This document shows, piece by piece, positions 8,001 to 16,803 of a stretch of 64,000 nt of DNA. Made by a program: the position numbers and the translations under genes. The DNA comes from Xanthomonas sp. DAR 80977. GTDB taxonomy: Bacteria; Pseudomonadota; Gammaproteobacteria; Xanthomonadales; Xanthomonadaceae. The notes under the pieces were generated by a model. It had not been told where the DNA came from. It made no database searches and saw only the letters and a list, made by a program, of their open reading frames with translations. The stretch spans positions 1,805,001 through 1,869,000 of the forward strand of contig NZ_CP162487.1 in assembly GCF_041240605.1 (NCBI RefSeq). Direction: 5' to 3'. Position 1 is the first letter of the stretch. Each line of letters opens with the position of its first letter.

Positions 8001-10072
8001 CACAGGTCCGCCATCTGGTGCGGCTGCAGCGCCACGTACGCGGTTTCCTTGTCGCTGCGCTGCGGGGTGCGGCGCGCGGCGAGGATGGTCCTGACCGCGT
8101 AGATCAGGATCGAGAACACCACGAACAGGAACAGCGCGGTCAGGCCGGTGTTGACGTAGGCGTTGGTGACGATCTGCTGCATCTGCGCCACCGTCTTGGC
8201 CGGTGCGGTGACGGTGCCGCTGGCGATCGCGTCCTGGAACTTGTGCGCCTGCGCCAGGAAGCCCTGCGCCGGATTGGGATCGAAGATCTTGATCAGCCCG
8301 GCGTAGGTGGTGCAGATCAGCAGCCACAGCGCCGGCACGATGGTGACCCAGGCGTAGCGGTCGCGCTTCATCTTGAACAGCACCACCGTGCCCAGCATCA
8401 GCGCGATGCCGGCGAGCATCTGGTTGGAGATGCCGAACAGCGGCCACAGCGTGCGGATGCCGCCGTAGGGATCCTTGACCCCGGTGTACAGCAGGTAGCC
8501 CCACAGCGCCACGCAGCCGCCGGTGGCGACGATGTTGGCGCCCCACGACTCGGTCCGCTTCAGCGCGGGCACGAAGTTGCCGAGCAGGTCCTGCAGCATG
8601 AAGCGCCCGGCGCGGGTGCCGGCGTCGACCGCGGTGAGGATGAACAGCGCTTCGAACAGGATCGCGAAGTGGTACCAGAACGCCATCATGTCCTCGCCCG
8701 GCAACAGCTGGTGCAGGATCTGCGCGATGCCCACCGCCAGGGTCGGAGCGCCGCCGGCGCGGGCCAGGATGGTGGTCTCGCCGATGTCGCGCGCCGTGGC
8801 CTCGAGCACCTCGGGGGTGATGGCGAAGCCCCATTCGCTGACCTTGGCCGCGACCGCGACGACATCGCTGCCGACCATCGAGGCCGGCGCGTTCATCGCG
8901 AAGTACACGCCCGGCTCGATGATCGAGGCGGCGACCAGCGCCATCACCGCGACGAAGGATTCCATCAGCATGCCGCCGTAGCCGATGTAGCGCATGTGGC
9001 CTTCGTTGGCGAGCAGCTTGGGCGTGGTGCCGGAGGCGATCAGCGCATGGAAGCCGGACACCGCGCCGCAGGCGATGGTGATGAACAGGAACGGGAAGAT
9101 GCCGCCGGTCCACACCGGGCCCATGCCGTTGTGCGCGTACTGGGTCAGCGCCGGCATCTTCAGGTCGGGCATGACCACCAGGATGCCGATGGCCAGGGCG
9201 ACGATGGTGCCGATCTTGAGGAAGGTGGACAGGTAGTCGCGCGGCGCCAGCAGCAGCCACACCGGCAGCACCGAGGCGACGAAGCCGTAGCCGATCAGCA
9301 TCCAGGTGATCTGCACGTCGGTGAAGGTGAAGGCCGGGCCCCAGGTCGGATCGGCGGCGACCTTGCCGCCGAACCAGATCGCGGCCAGCAGCAGGATCAG
9401 GCCGACGATCGAGATCTCGCCGATCTTGCCGGGGCGGATGTAGCGCATGTACACGCCCATCAGGATCGCGATCGGCATCGTCGCGATCACCGTGAACATG
9501 CCCCAGGGACTCTCCGCCAGCGCCTTGACCACCACCATCGCCAGCACCGCCAGGATGATGATCATGATCAGGAACGCGCCGAACAGGGCGATGGTGCCGG
9601 GGACCTGGCCCATCTCCTCGCGCACCAGGTCGCCGAGCGAGCGGCCGTTGCGGCGGCTGGACAGGAACAGCACCACGAAGTCCTGCACCGCGCCGGCGAA
9701 CACCACGCCGACCACCAGCCACAGCAGGCCGGGCAGGTAGCCCATCTGCGCGGCGAGCACCGGGCCGACCAGGGGGCCGGCGCCGGCGATGGCGGCGAAG
9801 TGGTGGCCGAACAGCACGTGCTTGTTGGTCGGCACGTAGTCCAGGCCGTCGTTGTTGAGCACCGCCGGGGTGGCCCGGGTGGTGTCCAGCTGCATCACCT
9901 TGGTGGCGATGAACAGGCTGTAGAAGCGATAGGCGATCAGGTAGATCGAGACCGCGGCGACTACGATCCACAGCGCGTTGATGTGTTCGCCGCGGCGCAG
10001 GGCGATGGTGCCCAGGCAGAACGCCGCCAGCACCGCGAGCGCGGCCCAGGCCAGTTTGGAAAACCCTTTCAT
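8000..10072 (-). CDS. cstA: Carbon starvation protein CstA (pyruvate/peptide transporter)
   Basis: A 690-residue inner-membrane protein with about 16-18 hydrophobic helices, matching E. coli CstA (701 residues) in length. Diagnostic stretches include [18 protein letters not shown] near residue 80, [27 protein letters not shown] and [14 protein letters not shown]. CstA and its paralogue BtsT import pyruvate, and CstA has also been linked to peptide use, under nutrient limitation. An ATG at 10072 was chosen because it opens on [18 protein letters not shown], a short basic end followed by the first helix; an in-frame ATG 10 codons upstream is less likely. It forms an operon with the YbdD-like gene. 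The 550-bp region upstream is long enough for regulated expression. Confidence 0.95.
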   Translation of the reverse strand: MKGFSKLAWAALAVLAAFCLGTIALRRGEHINALWIVVAAVSIYLIAYRFYSLFIATKVMQLDTTRATPAVLNNDGLDYVPTNKHVLFGHHFAAIAGAGPLVGPVLAAQMGYLPGLLWLVVGVVFAGAVQDFVVLFLSSRRNGRSLGDLVREEMGQVPGTIALFGAFLIMIIILAVLAMVVVKALAESPWGMFTVIATMPIAILMGVYMRYIRPGKIGEISIVGLILLLAAIWFGGKVAADPTWGPAFTFTDVQITWMLIGYGFVASVLPVWLLLAPRDYLSTFLKIGTIVALAIGILVVMPDLKMPALTQYAHNGMGPVWTGGIFPFLFITIACGAVSGFHALIASGTTPKLLANEGHMRYIGYGGMLMESFVAVMALVAASIIEPGVYFAMNAPASMVGSDVVAVAAKVSEWGFAITPEVLEATARDIGETTILARAGGAPTLAVGIAQILHQLLPGEDMMAFWYHFAILFEALFILTAVDAGTRAGRFMLQDLLGNFVPALKRTESWGANIVATGGCVALWGYLLYTGVKDPYGGIRTLWPLFGISNQMLAGIALMLGTVVLFKMKRDRYAWVTIVPALWLLICTTYAGLIKIFDPNPAQGFLAQAHKFQDAIASGTVTAPAKTVAQMQQIVTNAYVNTGLTALFLFVVFSILIYAVRTILAARRTPQRSDKETAYVALQPHQMADL

Positions 10073-10626
10073 GCAGATCGCTCCCCCACAAGATTCCAGC
10101 AAGGGTCGCCCCGATGGCCTGGGGGGTCAATGCCGGGACAGGCCCTGGCCCTAGTACTTTGGTCGTAGGCCGCGGCGTTCGACCATTGCGTCGCGGCACG
10201 GCATGCGCTGGCGGCGGCGCCTGCCGCGGCCATGGCGACGGGCAGGCGGCGGCGAGTCGAGACGGTCCTGCCTGATCGTGATCGGCATCGGCTGCGGGGC
10301 ATCGGGTGCAAGCGCATGGCGATGGGATCGCCGGGCCTGGCTGCAGTCGGGACTGATGGCCCAAGGCCACCCGGAGTCCCTCGCACGAGAGCGGGTATCG
10401 CCGGCACATGCGCCGGCATCGGCATCGGCATCGGCATCGGCACGCGCATCGCTCCGCAACGCGCCACGCCGGCGCACCCGACGCACTCGACGCACTCGAC
10501 GCGGCCGGGCGCGGCCGGGCGCGGACGGCCGGCGGCGCCGCGGTGGAACGATGGGTTGCGCCGATCGCGATTGGCCGCCGGCCGCGGCACGCCCATATTC
10601 GGTGCTTCACCAGGAGATCGCCTGCC
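10073..10626. other. Intergenic region upstream of cstA and pirin 1
   Basis: A 554-bp stretch between divergent genes with no supported gene. It contains four tandem GGCATC hexamers (10415-10438), a short CGACGCACT/GGCCGGGCGC repeat patch (about 10478-10524) and a decayed copy of the CAGTCGGGACTG...GAGTCCCTCGC palindrome (about 10343-10384). Promoters of both flanking genes must lie here, but none was recognised with confidence. Confidence 0.5.
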
Positions 10627-11487
10627 ATGACCGACACCCTCACCGCCGCCCCCGCGCGCATCGCGCGCACGATCCGTGGCCGCGCCACCGCCGATGGCGA
10701 CGGGGTCAGGCTGACCCGCGTCATCGGCGGCGCCGACCTGCCCGAGCTGGACCCGTTCCTGCTGCTCGACGAATTCGGCACCGATCGCGCCGAGGACTAC
10801 ATCGGCGGTTTTCCCAGCCATCCGCACCGCGGTTTCGAGACCGTCACCTACATGCTCGACGGGCGCATGCGGCACAAGGACAACCACGGCAACGAAGGCC
10901 TGCTGACCCCGGGCAGCGTGCAGTGGATGACCGCCGGCCGCGGCCTGGTGCATTCGGAGATGCCGGAGCAGGAGTCCGGGCGCATGCGCGGCTTCCAGCT
11001 GTGGGTGAACCTGCCGGCGCGCGACAAGATGACCGCGCCGCGCTACCAGGAGTTCGCGCCCGAGCGCATCCCGCTGGCGCAGCTGGCGCCGGGGGTGACG
11101 GTCAAAGTGATCGCCGGCCAGGTCGGCGCGGTGCGCGGGCCGATCGCGCAGCCGGCCACCGATCCGCTGTATCTGGACATCGCGCTGGACGCCGGCGCGC
11201 GCTGGGACGAGCTGCTGCCGGCCGGGCACAACGCGTTCGCCTACGCCTACGAAGGCGAGGTAACGCTGGGCGAGGGCGAGGCCGCGTGCGCGTTGCCGGC
11301 GCAGACCCTGGCCGTGCTCGGCGGCGGCGACCTGCTGCAGCTGCAGGCCGGGGCGGACGCCGCGCGGCTGATCCTGGTCGCCGGCCGGCCGCTGCGCGAG
11401 CCGGTGGCGCGGCACGGGCCGTTCGTGATGAACACCCGCGAGGAGCTGATGCAGGCCTTCGTCGATTTCCAGGAGGGGCGGTTCTAG
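10627..11487 (+). CDS. Pirin-family bicupin protein (copy 1)
   Basis: A 286-residue cytoplasmic protein of two cupin domains. The N-terminal cupin has the pirin metal-binding pattern HPHRGFETV (residues about 65-73), followed by the second ligand set in [13 protein letters not shown] (His and Glu at about 109 and 111), so iron ligands appear intact. The C-terminal cupin begins around YLDIALDAG (residue 180). Bacterial pirins have been reported as quercetin 2,3-dioxygenases or as regulators that bind metabolic enzymes; function here is unproven. A second pirin lies about 1.4 kb away on the other strand. A CAGGAG lies upstream of ATG 10627, and a palindromic terminator follows the stop. Confidence 0.9.
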   Translation: MTDTLTAAPARIARTIRGRATADGDGVRLTRVIGGADLPELDPFLLLDEFGTDRAEDYIGGFPSHPHRGFETVTYMLDGRMRHKDNHGNEGLLTPGSVQWMTAGRGLVHSEMPEQESGRMRGFQLWVNLPARDKMTAPRYQEFAPERIPLAQLAPGVTVKVIAGQVGAVRGPIAQPATDPLYLDIALDAGARWDELLPAGHNAFAYAYEGEVTLGEGEAACALPAQTLAVLGGGDLLQLQAGADAARLILVAGRPLREPVARHGPFVMNTREELMQAFVDFQEGRF

Positions 11488-11516
11488 CTTTTTCTGAGCT
11501 GTGGCGGGCAGTACAG

Positions 11517-11584
11517 TGTGGGAGCGACTTCAGTCGCGACGGGCCTTCCCGGTAAAGCCCGTCGCGACTGAAGTCGCTCCCACA
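11517..11584. terminator. Perfect palindrome, likely bidirectional terminator
   Basis: TGTGGGAGCGACTTCAGTCG at 11517 begins an arm that is repeated in reverse complement ending at 11584, with a stem of about 28 bp and a short loop CTTCCCGGTAAA. It lies between the convergent stops at 11487 and 11614. Near-identical copies are at 22898-22965 and 51703-51771. Confidence 0.75.
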
Positions 11585-11613
11585 AGGGGCCATGCGCCGA
11601 ACGCCGGCCTGCC

Positions 11614-12084
11614 TCAGCGATCCAGTGCCAGGCTGGTCGGGCGCATGTCCAGGCCCTGCACCAGCGACTGCAGCGATTGCAGTTCCTGCGCGTCGCTGGC
11701 GTCGATCCAGACCTGCGCGTAGTGGTCCTTGCTCAGCTCGACCACGGTGACCCGGCGCGAGGCCAGGCCCGGCGCGTCGACTCCGCCCAGATCGGGCCGG
11801 TACCAGTGCACGCTCTCGCCGGCGATGCTGCCTTTCTCTTCGCGCAGGTTGCGCGCCAGCGGGATGTTCGGGTCGCGCGAGGTCAGCATCATGCCCAGCA
11901 CCTGGCGGCCGTCGGCGCCCGTCGCCCGGCATACGATGAAGCCCTTGTCGCTGCGCTCGTTCCACTGCAGGTTGGCCTGCGGCGGCAGTTGCGGGCAGTT
12001 CTGCGCCTGCTGCGCCATGGCCGTGGCCGCCGCCAGCATGGCAGGCAGGACCGACAGGCCGGTGAGCCAGTTTGCAACCCTCAT
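11614..12084 (-). CDS. Secreted or periplasmic protein of unknown function
   Basis: A 156-residue protein with a signal peptide (MRVANWLTGLSVLPAMLAAA, cleavage probably after AMA). The mature part has two cysteines, Cys30 and Cys52, that could form a disulfide, and a motif VHWYRPDLGG in the middle. No catalytic motif or known family was recognised. The ATG at 12084 places the signal peptide at the N-terminus; an ATG five codons upstream (12099) is also possible. It converges with the pirin gene across a palindrome. Confidence 0.7.
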   Translation of the reverse strand: MRVANWLTGLSVLPAMLAAATAMAQQAQNCPQLPPQANLQWNERSDKGFIVCRATGADGRQVLGMMLTSRDPNIPLARNLREEKGSIAGESVHWYRPDLGGVDAPGLASRRVTVVELSKDHYAQVWIDASDAQELQSLQSLVQGLDMRPTSLALDR

Positions 12085-12458
12085 TCGCGATGTCCCCATG
12101 TGCCGCCGCAATGCGGCGGCATCGATCTTCAGCGCACGCCGACGCAGGCCGGCACGGCACGTCACCCTCAGTCCATTGCGGGATCCGCGTGCAGTGCATA
12201 CCCCTACGCAATGCGTGTCCCGGTGCGCGGCTGCAGTCCCGGCCGCTGGCCGAACCATAGCCCAGCTGGCGGCACTTGACAATTGGGATGCGGATCGAAG
12301 CGCGCGCGATCCGGCGGCGGCCCAGGGGACGCCGCCTGAATGCGGTCAGCGGCCAATGGCCGCCGCGGCGCGCGCACTGCGTTGGAGCAGGGGACGCCGT
12401 CGCGCCAGCCGGTGATCGGCGACGTCGTCCTTCCCATCCCTGTAAAGGAGTACAGCCC
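12085..12458. other. Intergenic region between divergent small genes
   Basis: A 374-bp GC-rich stretch with no supported gene or repeat. It separates the secreted protein (minus) from the 93-residue protein (plus). Confidence 0.4.
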
Positions 12459-12740
12459 ATGCCCAGCATCATCGATCTGCACAACAAGGTCGTCCTCGTC
12501 GCCAGCTACCAGTCGCCCGGCGTCGGTGTCGATGGCGGCGGTTTCGTCTTCGTCGGCGGCAAAGTGATCAAGGTGCCGCCCAAAGGCCTGCGCCAGCTGC
12601 AGGCGGTCTACACGCTGCTCGAGGCCAGCGAAGGCGTCGCCAACAAGGCCCTGGCCAAGCAACTGCAGCAGCTGGCGCTGGACCTGGCCGACGACGTGGT
12701 GCAGGTGAAGGGGCGCGTCGCGGCCAAGACGGCGAGCTAG
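12459..12740 (+). CDS. Small soluble protein of unknown function
   Basis: A 93-residue protein. The first half is rich in glycine and valine (VASYQSPGVGVDGGGFVFVGGK) and looks like beta strands. The second half is an amphipathic helical region (GLRQLQAVYTLLEASEGVAN...). A strong Shine-Dalgarno TAAAGGAG (12442-12449) stands 9 bases before the ATG, and codon use is biased to G or C in third positions, both arguing for a real gene. There are no membrane segments, cysteines or known motifs. Confidence 0.7.
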   Translation: MPSIIDLHNKVVLVASYQSPGVGVDGGGFVFVGGKVIKVPPKGLRQLQAVYTLLEASEGVANKALAKQLQQLALDLADDVVQVKGRVAAKTAS

Positions 12741-12891
12741 CGCGTTTCCACTCCGTGCGTCGTGCGCCGAGGGTGCGACTCCGGGCGGTCCTGGGCGGCC
12801 CGGAGCCGCTCCCGCAAGCCGCGGCATCCCCGTCGCAGTGCCTGGCCGCGCGGCAACGCGACCCAATCGCGTGCGACCGCGCCGGCCGGCG

Positions 12892-13761
12892 TCACTTGCC
12901 CGGCTCGGGCAGGGGGATGAATTCCTGGTCGTCGCCGGGGATCAGCCCGAAGCGGCCGTCGCGCCAGTCCTGCTTGGCCTGCTCGATGCGCTCGGTGGAG
13001 CTGGACACGAAGTTCCACCACAGGTGGCGCGGCCCATCCAGCGGCTCGCCGCCCATCAGCATCGCCTTCAGCGGGGTCTTGGCGCGCAGCCGGCCGCGCG
13101 CGCCGGGTTCGGGCAGCACCAGGTAGCGTGCGGGGATGTCCACGCCGTCCAGCTGCGCCTCGCCTTCCAGCACGTACAGCGAGCGCTGCACGTGGCCGGT
13201 GTCCAGGTCGAGTTCCGCATCCGCGTCCAGGTCCAGCGCCACGTTGAGCGTGTCGGCGAACACCTTGACCGGCGATTCCTCGCCGTAGGCGCGGCCGGCG
13301 ATCACCCGCAGCCACACCCCGTCGCGGCGCTGCTGCGGCAGGCTGGCGGCGGCGTGGTGGTAGAACGCCGGCGCGGTCTCCTCGGCCGATTTCGGCAGCG
13401 CCACCCAGGTCTGCATGCCGTGCAGCGGATGCGGCTGCGCGCGCAGCGGCGCGGGCGTGCGCTCGGAATGGGCGATGCCGCGGCCGGCGGTCATCCAGTT
13501 GACGTCGCCGGCGCGGATCACCTGGTCCGAGCCGAGCGTGTCGCGGTGGCCGATCTCGCCGGACCACAGGAAGGTCACCGTGGCCAGGCCGATATGCGGA
13601 TGCGGGCGCACGTCCACGCCGCGGCCGGGTTCGAAGATCGCCGGGCCCATGTGGTCGATGAACACGAACGGGCCGACGCTGCGCGCCTGCAGGCTGGGCA
13701 CCGCGCGGCGCACTTCGAAGCCGCCGATGTCGTGGACGCGGGGAGCGATCAGGGTGGGCAT
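12892..13761 (-). CDS. Pirin-family bicupin protein (copy 2)
   Basis: A 289-residue bicupin protein. The N-terminal cupin carries RPHPHIGLATVTFLWSG (around residues 52-68), followed by MTAGRGIAHSERT, so the His, His, His and Glu ligands of pirins are kept, although GFET of copy 1 is GLAT here. The C-terminal cupin shows RSLYVLEGEAQLDG. It differs substantially from copy 1, so this is an old paralogue rather than a recent duplication. The ATG at 13761 fits the family's N-terminus. A role as quercetinase or enzyme regulator is possible from the family but not shown. Confidence 0.88.
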   Translation of the reverse strand: MPTLIAPRVHDIGGFEVRRAVPSLQARSVGPFVFIDHMGPAIFEPGRGVDVRPHPHIGLATVTFLWSGEIGHRDTLGSDQVIRAGDVNWMTAGRGIAHSERTPAPLRAQPHPLHGMQTWVALPKSAEETAPAFYHHAAASLPQQRRDGVWLRVIAGRAYGEESPVKVFADTLNVALDLDADAELDLDTGHVQRSLYVLEGEAQLDGVDIPARYLVLPEPGARGRLRAKTPLKAMLMGGEPLDGPRHLWWNFVSSSTERIEQAKQDWRDGRFGLIPGDDQEFIPLPEPGK

Positions 13762-14120
13762 GCGCGGCCTCGCGGAGCTGGGAACAAGGGGCAAGAGCTT
13801 CGCATGCGCGGTGGCCGAGGTGGGAGCGTGGCGGCAAGACGGACTGTCCCGGGCCGTCGTGTCTACTGCACCGCGTCCGGGGCGATGCCGCGCAGGACGG
13901 CGATGCCGCCGCGCCGCAGACGGCATGCGTGGCCGGCATGCCGGACGGGCGAAATCGCATAGTGCGGGAGGGCGCGCATTTTTTGTCTGCAAATTTGTAA
14001 CTTTGAGTGAAATTATCGGCGGCGAACGGGAATAATCGGGCGCTGCCGGCCGGGGCCGCCCCGGCCGCAGCGTGGCAGCGCGCTCGCTGCATCCGTCCCC
14101 CAACAAGCGAGAACCCCCTG
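13762..14120. other. Intergenic region with AT-rich promoter-like patch
   Basis: A 359-bp stretch between divergent genes. The patch 13978-14035 (ATTTTTTGTCTGCAAATTTG, then AACTTTGAGTGAAATTATC) is markedly AT-rich against the surrounding GC-rich DNA and probably carries the promoter of the small secreted protein at 14121. No exact -10/-35 pair can be called. Confidence 0.5.
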
Positions 14121-14510
14121 ATGATCCATTCGTCGAAATCCAGCAACACCTTCAACGCCGTGCTGTCGATCGCGATGGCGTTGGCGTCGTTGGTCGCCGT
14201 CCCGGCGCAGGCGCAAGGCATTCCCGATATGAATGTCCCCACCGTCATCATCAACAACCTGTGGAACGCCAAGGCGTTGCTGGTGTCGGGAGGGCAGGGC
14301 AGCGGATGCTATGCGGTCAACAACGGCGGCCGCGTCGCCGGCCCGACGCTGCGCACCAATCTCCGTTACACCGTGATCGGCATGGCCTCGGCCAACTGCG
14401 CCGGCGGCACCGGCCTGGCCAGCGTCAACCTGCAGTTCTTCGCGCGCCCGCGCCCGGCCGGCATGTACATCCAGATCGTCAACGGCGGGATCAACATCGG
14501 CAACCGGTAA
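14121..14510 (+). CDS. Small secreted protein of unknown function
   Basis: A 129-residue protein with an N-terminal signal peptide: a basic end, the hydrophobic stretch AVLSIAMALASLVAV and a cleavage site AQA-QG near residue 32. The mature part of about 97 residues holds two cysteines (GSGCYAV and SANCAGG) that probably pair, alternating beta-type segments, and ends GGINIGNR. No family was recognised. An AT-rich stretch lies upstream, and the gene stands alone between oppositely oriented neighbours. Confidence 0.7.
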   Translation: MIHSSKSSNTFNAVLSIAMALASLVAVPAQAQGIPDMNVPTVIINNLWNAKALLVSGGQGSGCYAVNNGGRVAGPTLRTNLRYTVIGMASANCAGGTGLASVNLQFFARPRPAGMYIQIVNGGINIGNR

Positions 14511-14661
14511 GCCGCCGCTGACGCCTGCCGCCGGCCGTGCGCGATCGGCGCATGGCCGGCGGCGCACCGCGTCGCTCTGCTCAGGATCGATACGCGTAGT
14601 CGCCGCTGCGCGGCGCGCCTTGCAGGCGGCGCTCGACGCATTTTCTGCGCAGCAGCCCGAT

Positions 14662-15378
14662 TCAGAACAGCTGCCCGCTCGCGGCCGCCTGCAGCGCCAC
14701 CTCGTCGCGGCGCGAGGCCAGCCGGTCGGCCAGGCGGGTCGGCTCCGGCAGCCGGTAGCCGCGCAGGTAGCGCAGGGTCCAGTGCAGCGCGCTGTCCACC
14801 GCGACGCGGTGGCCCGGCGAGACGATCAGCGGATTGCAGCGCGGCTTGCTGCGCAGCGCCCAGCCGACGGTCTCGCCGCGGTGCACGATGGGGCTGCGGT
14901 CGCCGGCCTGCGGCCCGGGTTCGTCGTAGCGCCCGGCCAGCAGCTTCTTCGCCACGCCGATGCTGGGCAGGCCGCTGACCACGCCGAAATGCGCGGCGAT
15001 GCCGAGCCGGCGCGGATGGGCGATGCCCTGGCCGTCCACGAACACCAGGTCCGGACGCTGCCGCAGCAAGGCCAGCGCGGCCAGCAGCGCCGGCAGTTCG
15101 CGAAAGCTCAGCAGGCCCGGCACGTAGGGCATCGAGGTCGGCACGCGGGCGATCTCGGCCTGCTGCGGCTGCAAGGTCTCGGCATCGATCAGCACGGCCG
15201 CGGCGCGGGTGGTCTGGCCTTCGTCCTCGAAACCGACATCGAACCCGGCCAGCCAGCGCGGCGGGTCCGTCACCTCGTCCTGCAGCCGCACCTGCCTGGC
15301 CAGCGTGGCCTGCAGCGCCCGCGCCTGCACGATGCTGCCGTCCCAGTCGCCGAAGACCTTGTGCGAAGAAGTGCCCAT
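14662..15378 (-). CDS. nfi: Endonuclease V (deoxyinosine 3' endonuclease)
   Basis: A 238-residue DNA repair enzyme that nicks DNA one nucleotide 3' of deoxyinosine and other deaminated bases. All family motifs are visible: AGFDVGFE with metal ligand Asp47, [11 protein letters not shown] with wedge Tyr85 and Glu94, [19 protein letters not shown] with Asp115, and [10 protein letters not shown]. Length and motif spacing match Thermotoga and E. coli EndoV. The ATG at 15378 gives a short basic N-terminus usual for the family. It appears monocistronic. Confidence 0.95.
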   Translation of the reverse strand: MGTSSHKVFGDWDGSIVQARALQATLARQVRLQDEVTDPPRWLAGFDVGFEDEGQTTRAAAVLIDAETLQPQQAEIARVPTSMPYVPGLLSFRELPALLAALALLRQRPDLVFVDGQGIAHPRRLGIAAHFGVVSGLPSIGVAKKLLAGRYDEPGPQAGDRSPIVHRGETVGWALRSKPRCNPLIVSPGHRVAVDSALHWTLRYLRGYRLPEPTRLADRLASRRDEVALQAAASGQLF

Positions 15379-15731
15379 GCGCCGATGATCGCGCCGCGAT
15401 CGTGGCCGTGGCGTGGAGGAGCTGGGAATGGGGAAACGGGAATGGGGAATCGTCGAAGCATGCTCCTGATCGATGTCTGGCGACGAGAGGTCGCGGTCTC
15501 GACAAGAGGGTGACGGTCGTCAGCGCCGATCCGCTTGCGTTCCGGCGTAGCGCGGCCCGGCGCGCCCTTGTAGGAGTTGCTCCAGCCGCGACAGATCGCC
15601 AGACGGCAAGGCGCGCTGGAACGCCAAGCCGTTTCCCATTCCCCATTCCCATTTCCCCATTCCCAGCCGTCACATCCCGCTACAATCCAGGGCCGCACGA
15701 CCCACGCATTCCCCCAACGGAGACCGTCGCA
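15379..15731. other. Intergenic region with widely spaced inverted repeat arms
   Basis: A 353-bp region between nfi and gpmA. GGGAATGGGGAAACGGGAATG-type words (15424-15450) are repeated in reverse complement as CCCATTCCCC words (15632-15667), about 180 bp apart. A variant half-palindrome GTAGGAGTTGCTCCAGCCGC lies at about 15571-15590. No gene is supported; the gpmA promoter and leader must be here. Confidence 0.6.
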
Positions 15732-16481
15732 GTGACCCGCAAACTCGTACTGTTGCGCCATGGCCAGAGCCAGTGGAACCTGGATAACCGTTTCACCGGC
15801 TGGGTGGACGTGGATCTCACCGAGCAAGGCCGCCAGGAAGCCGCCGCCGCCGGCCGCCTGCTGCGCGAGGAGGGGCTGCAGTTCGACGTGGCGCACACCT
15901 CGGTGCTCAAGCGCGCCATCCACACCCTGCAGGGCGCGCTGAAGGAACTGGACCAGGACTGGCTGCCGGTGCACAAGAGCTGGCGTCTCAACGAGCGCCA
16001 CTACGGCGGCCTGCAGGGCCTGGACAAGGCCGAAACCGCGGCCAAGCACGGCGAGGAGCAGGTCAAGATCTGGCGCCGTTCCTACGACATCCCGCCGCCG
16101 CCGATGGACGCGGACGATCCGGGCCATCCGCTGCACGACCGCCGCTACGCCACCCTCGACCGCAACGCGCTGCCGGCCACCGAGTCGCTGGCGACCACGC
16201 TCGAACGCGTGCTGCCGTACTGGCACGACGCGATCGCGCCGCAGCTCAAGGCCGGGCAGACCGTGCTGGTCACCGCCCACGGCAACTCGCTGCGCGCGCT
16301 GTACAAGTACTTGAACGGGGTCTCGCGCGAGGAAATCCTGGAACTCAACATCCCCACCGGCATCCCGCTGCTGTTCGAACTGGACGACGCGTTGAAGGTG
16401 CAGTCGTACCGCTACCTCGGCGATCCGGAAGCGGCGAAGAAGGCGGCCGAGGCGGTGGCCAACCAGGGCAAGGCCAAGTAG
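15732..16481 (+). CDS. gpmA: 2,3-bisphosphoglycerate-dependent phosphoglycerate mutase
   Basis: A 249-residue cytoplasmic glycolytic enzyme interconverting 3- and 2-phosphoglycerate. It shows the phosphohistidine motif [10 protein letters not shown] with His10, FTGWVDVDL, the acid/base region [12 protein letters not shown] and the second histidine in [11 protein letters not shown]. Length equals that of E. coli GpmA (250). The likely start is GTG 15732, which gives [10 protein letters not shown] directly after the initiator as in homologues; there is no nearby ATG in frame. The lysine/alanine-rich tail ([17 protein letters not shown]) extends past the core as in other xanthomonads. Confidence 0.96.
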   Translation: MTRKLVLLRHGQSQWNLDNRFTGWVDVDLTEQGRQEAAAAGRLLREEGLQFDVAHTSVLKRAIHTLQGALKELDQDWLPVHKSWRLNERHYGGLQGLDKAETAAKHGEEQVKIWRRSYDIPPPPMDADDPGHPLHDRRYATLDRNALPATESLATTLERVLPYWHDAIAPQLKAGQTVLVTAHGNSLRALYKYLNGVSREEILELNIPTGIPLLFELDDALKVQSYRYLGDPEAAKKAAEAVANQGKAK

Positions 16482-16517
16482 TCCGCACGCAGCGCGTGCC
16501 GCATCAAGGAGGATGGG

Positions 16518-16778
16518 ATGTTCGGCTTCAGCGTCTGGCACTTCGTGATTCTGTTGGTCCTGCTGGCGCTGCCGGTGCTGGTCTTCGCGGCGGTATGGCT
16601 GGCGATGCGCGCCGACCGGCGTGCGCAGGCGGCGCGCCAGGCCGCTGCGCCGCCGCCGCTGCCGCCCGCGGCATCGGTGGAAGCGCGGCTGCGCGCGCTC
16701 GAGGCCTTGCGCGCGCAAGGCCTGGTCGACCAGGCGGAATACGAGCGCCGGCGTCAGCAGATCCTCGCGGATCTGTGA
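16518..16778 (+). CDS. Membrane-anchored SHOCT-domain small protein
   Basis: An 86-residue protein with one transmembrane helix (about residues 7-29, VWHFVILLVLLALPVLVFAA) and a cytoplasmic tail. The C-terminal 30 residues (VEARLRALEALRAQGLVDQAEYERRRQQIL) match the SHOCT pattern, a short helical oligomerisation module usually found at protein ends. AAGGAGG lies 7 bases upstream of the ATG. It follows gpmA by 36 bp and may be co-transcribed. Function is unknown. Confidence 0.85.
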   Translation: MFGFSVWHFVILLVLLALPVLVFAAVWLAMRADRRAQAARQAAAPPPLPPAASVEARLRALEALRAQGLVDQAEYERRRQQILADL

Positions 16779-16803
16779 GCGCGCAGCGCGGCGGTGGCAG
16801 GCC

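Noticed and set aside
10415..10438. GGCATC hexamer repeat as a regulatory switch
   Set aside because: Only four units, far from both flanking start codons (about 190 bp or more); no evidence for phase variation.
7776..10781. A 1001-codon frame over cstA
   Set aside because: Only the last 74 codons (YbdD-like protein) are real; the rest is an out-of-frame shadow of cstA and its upstream region.
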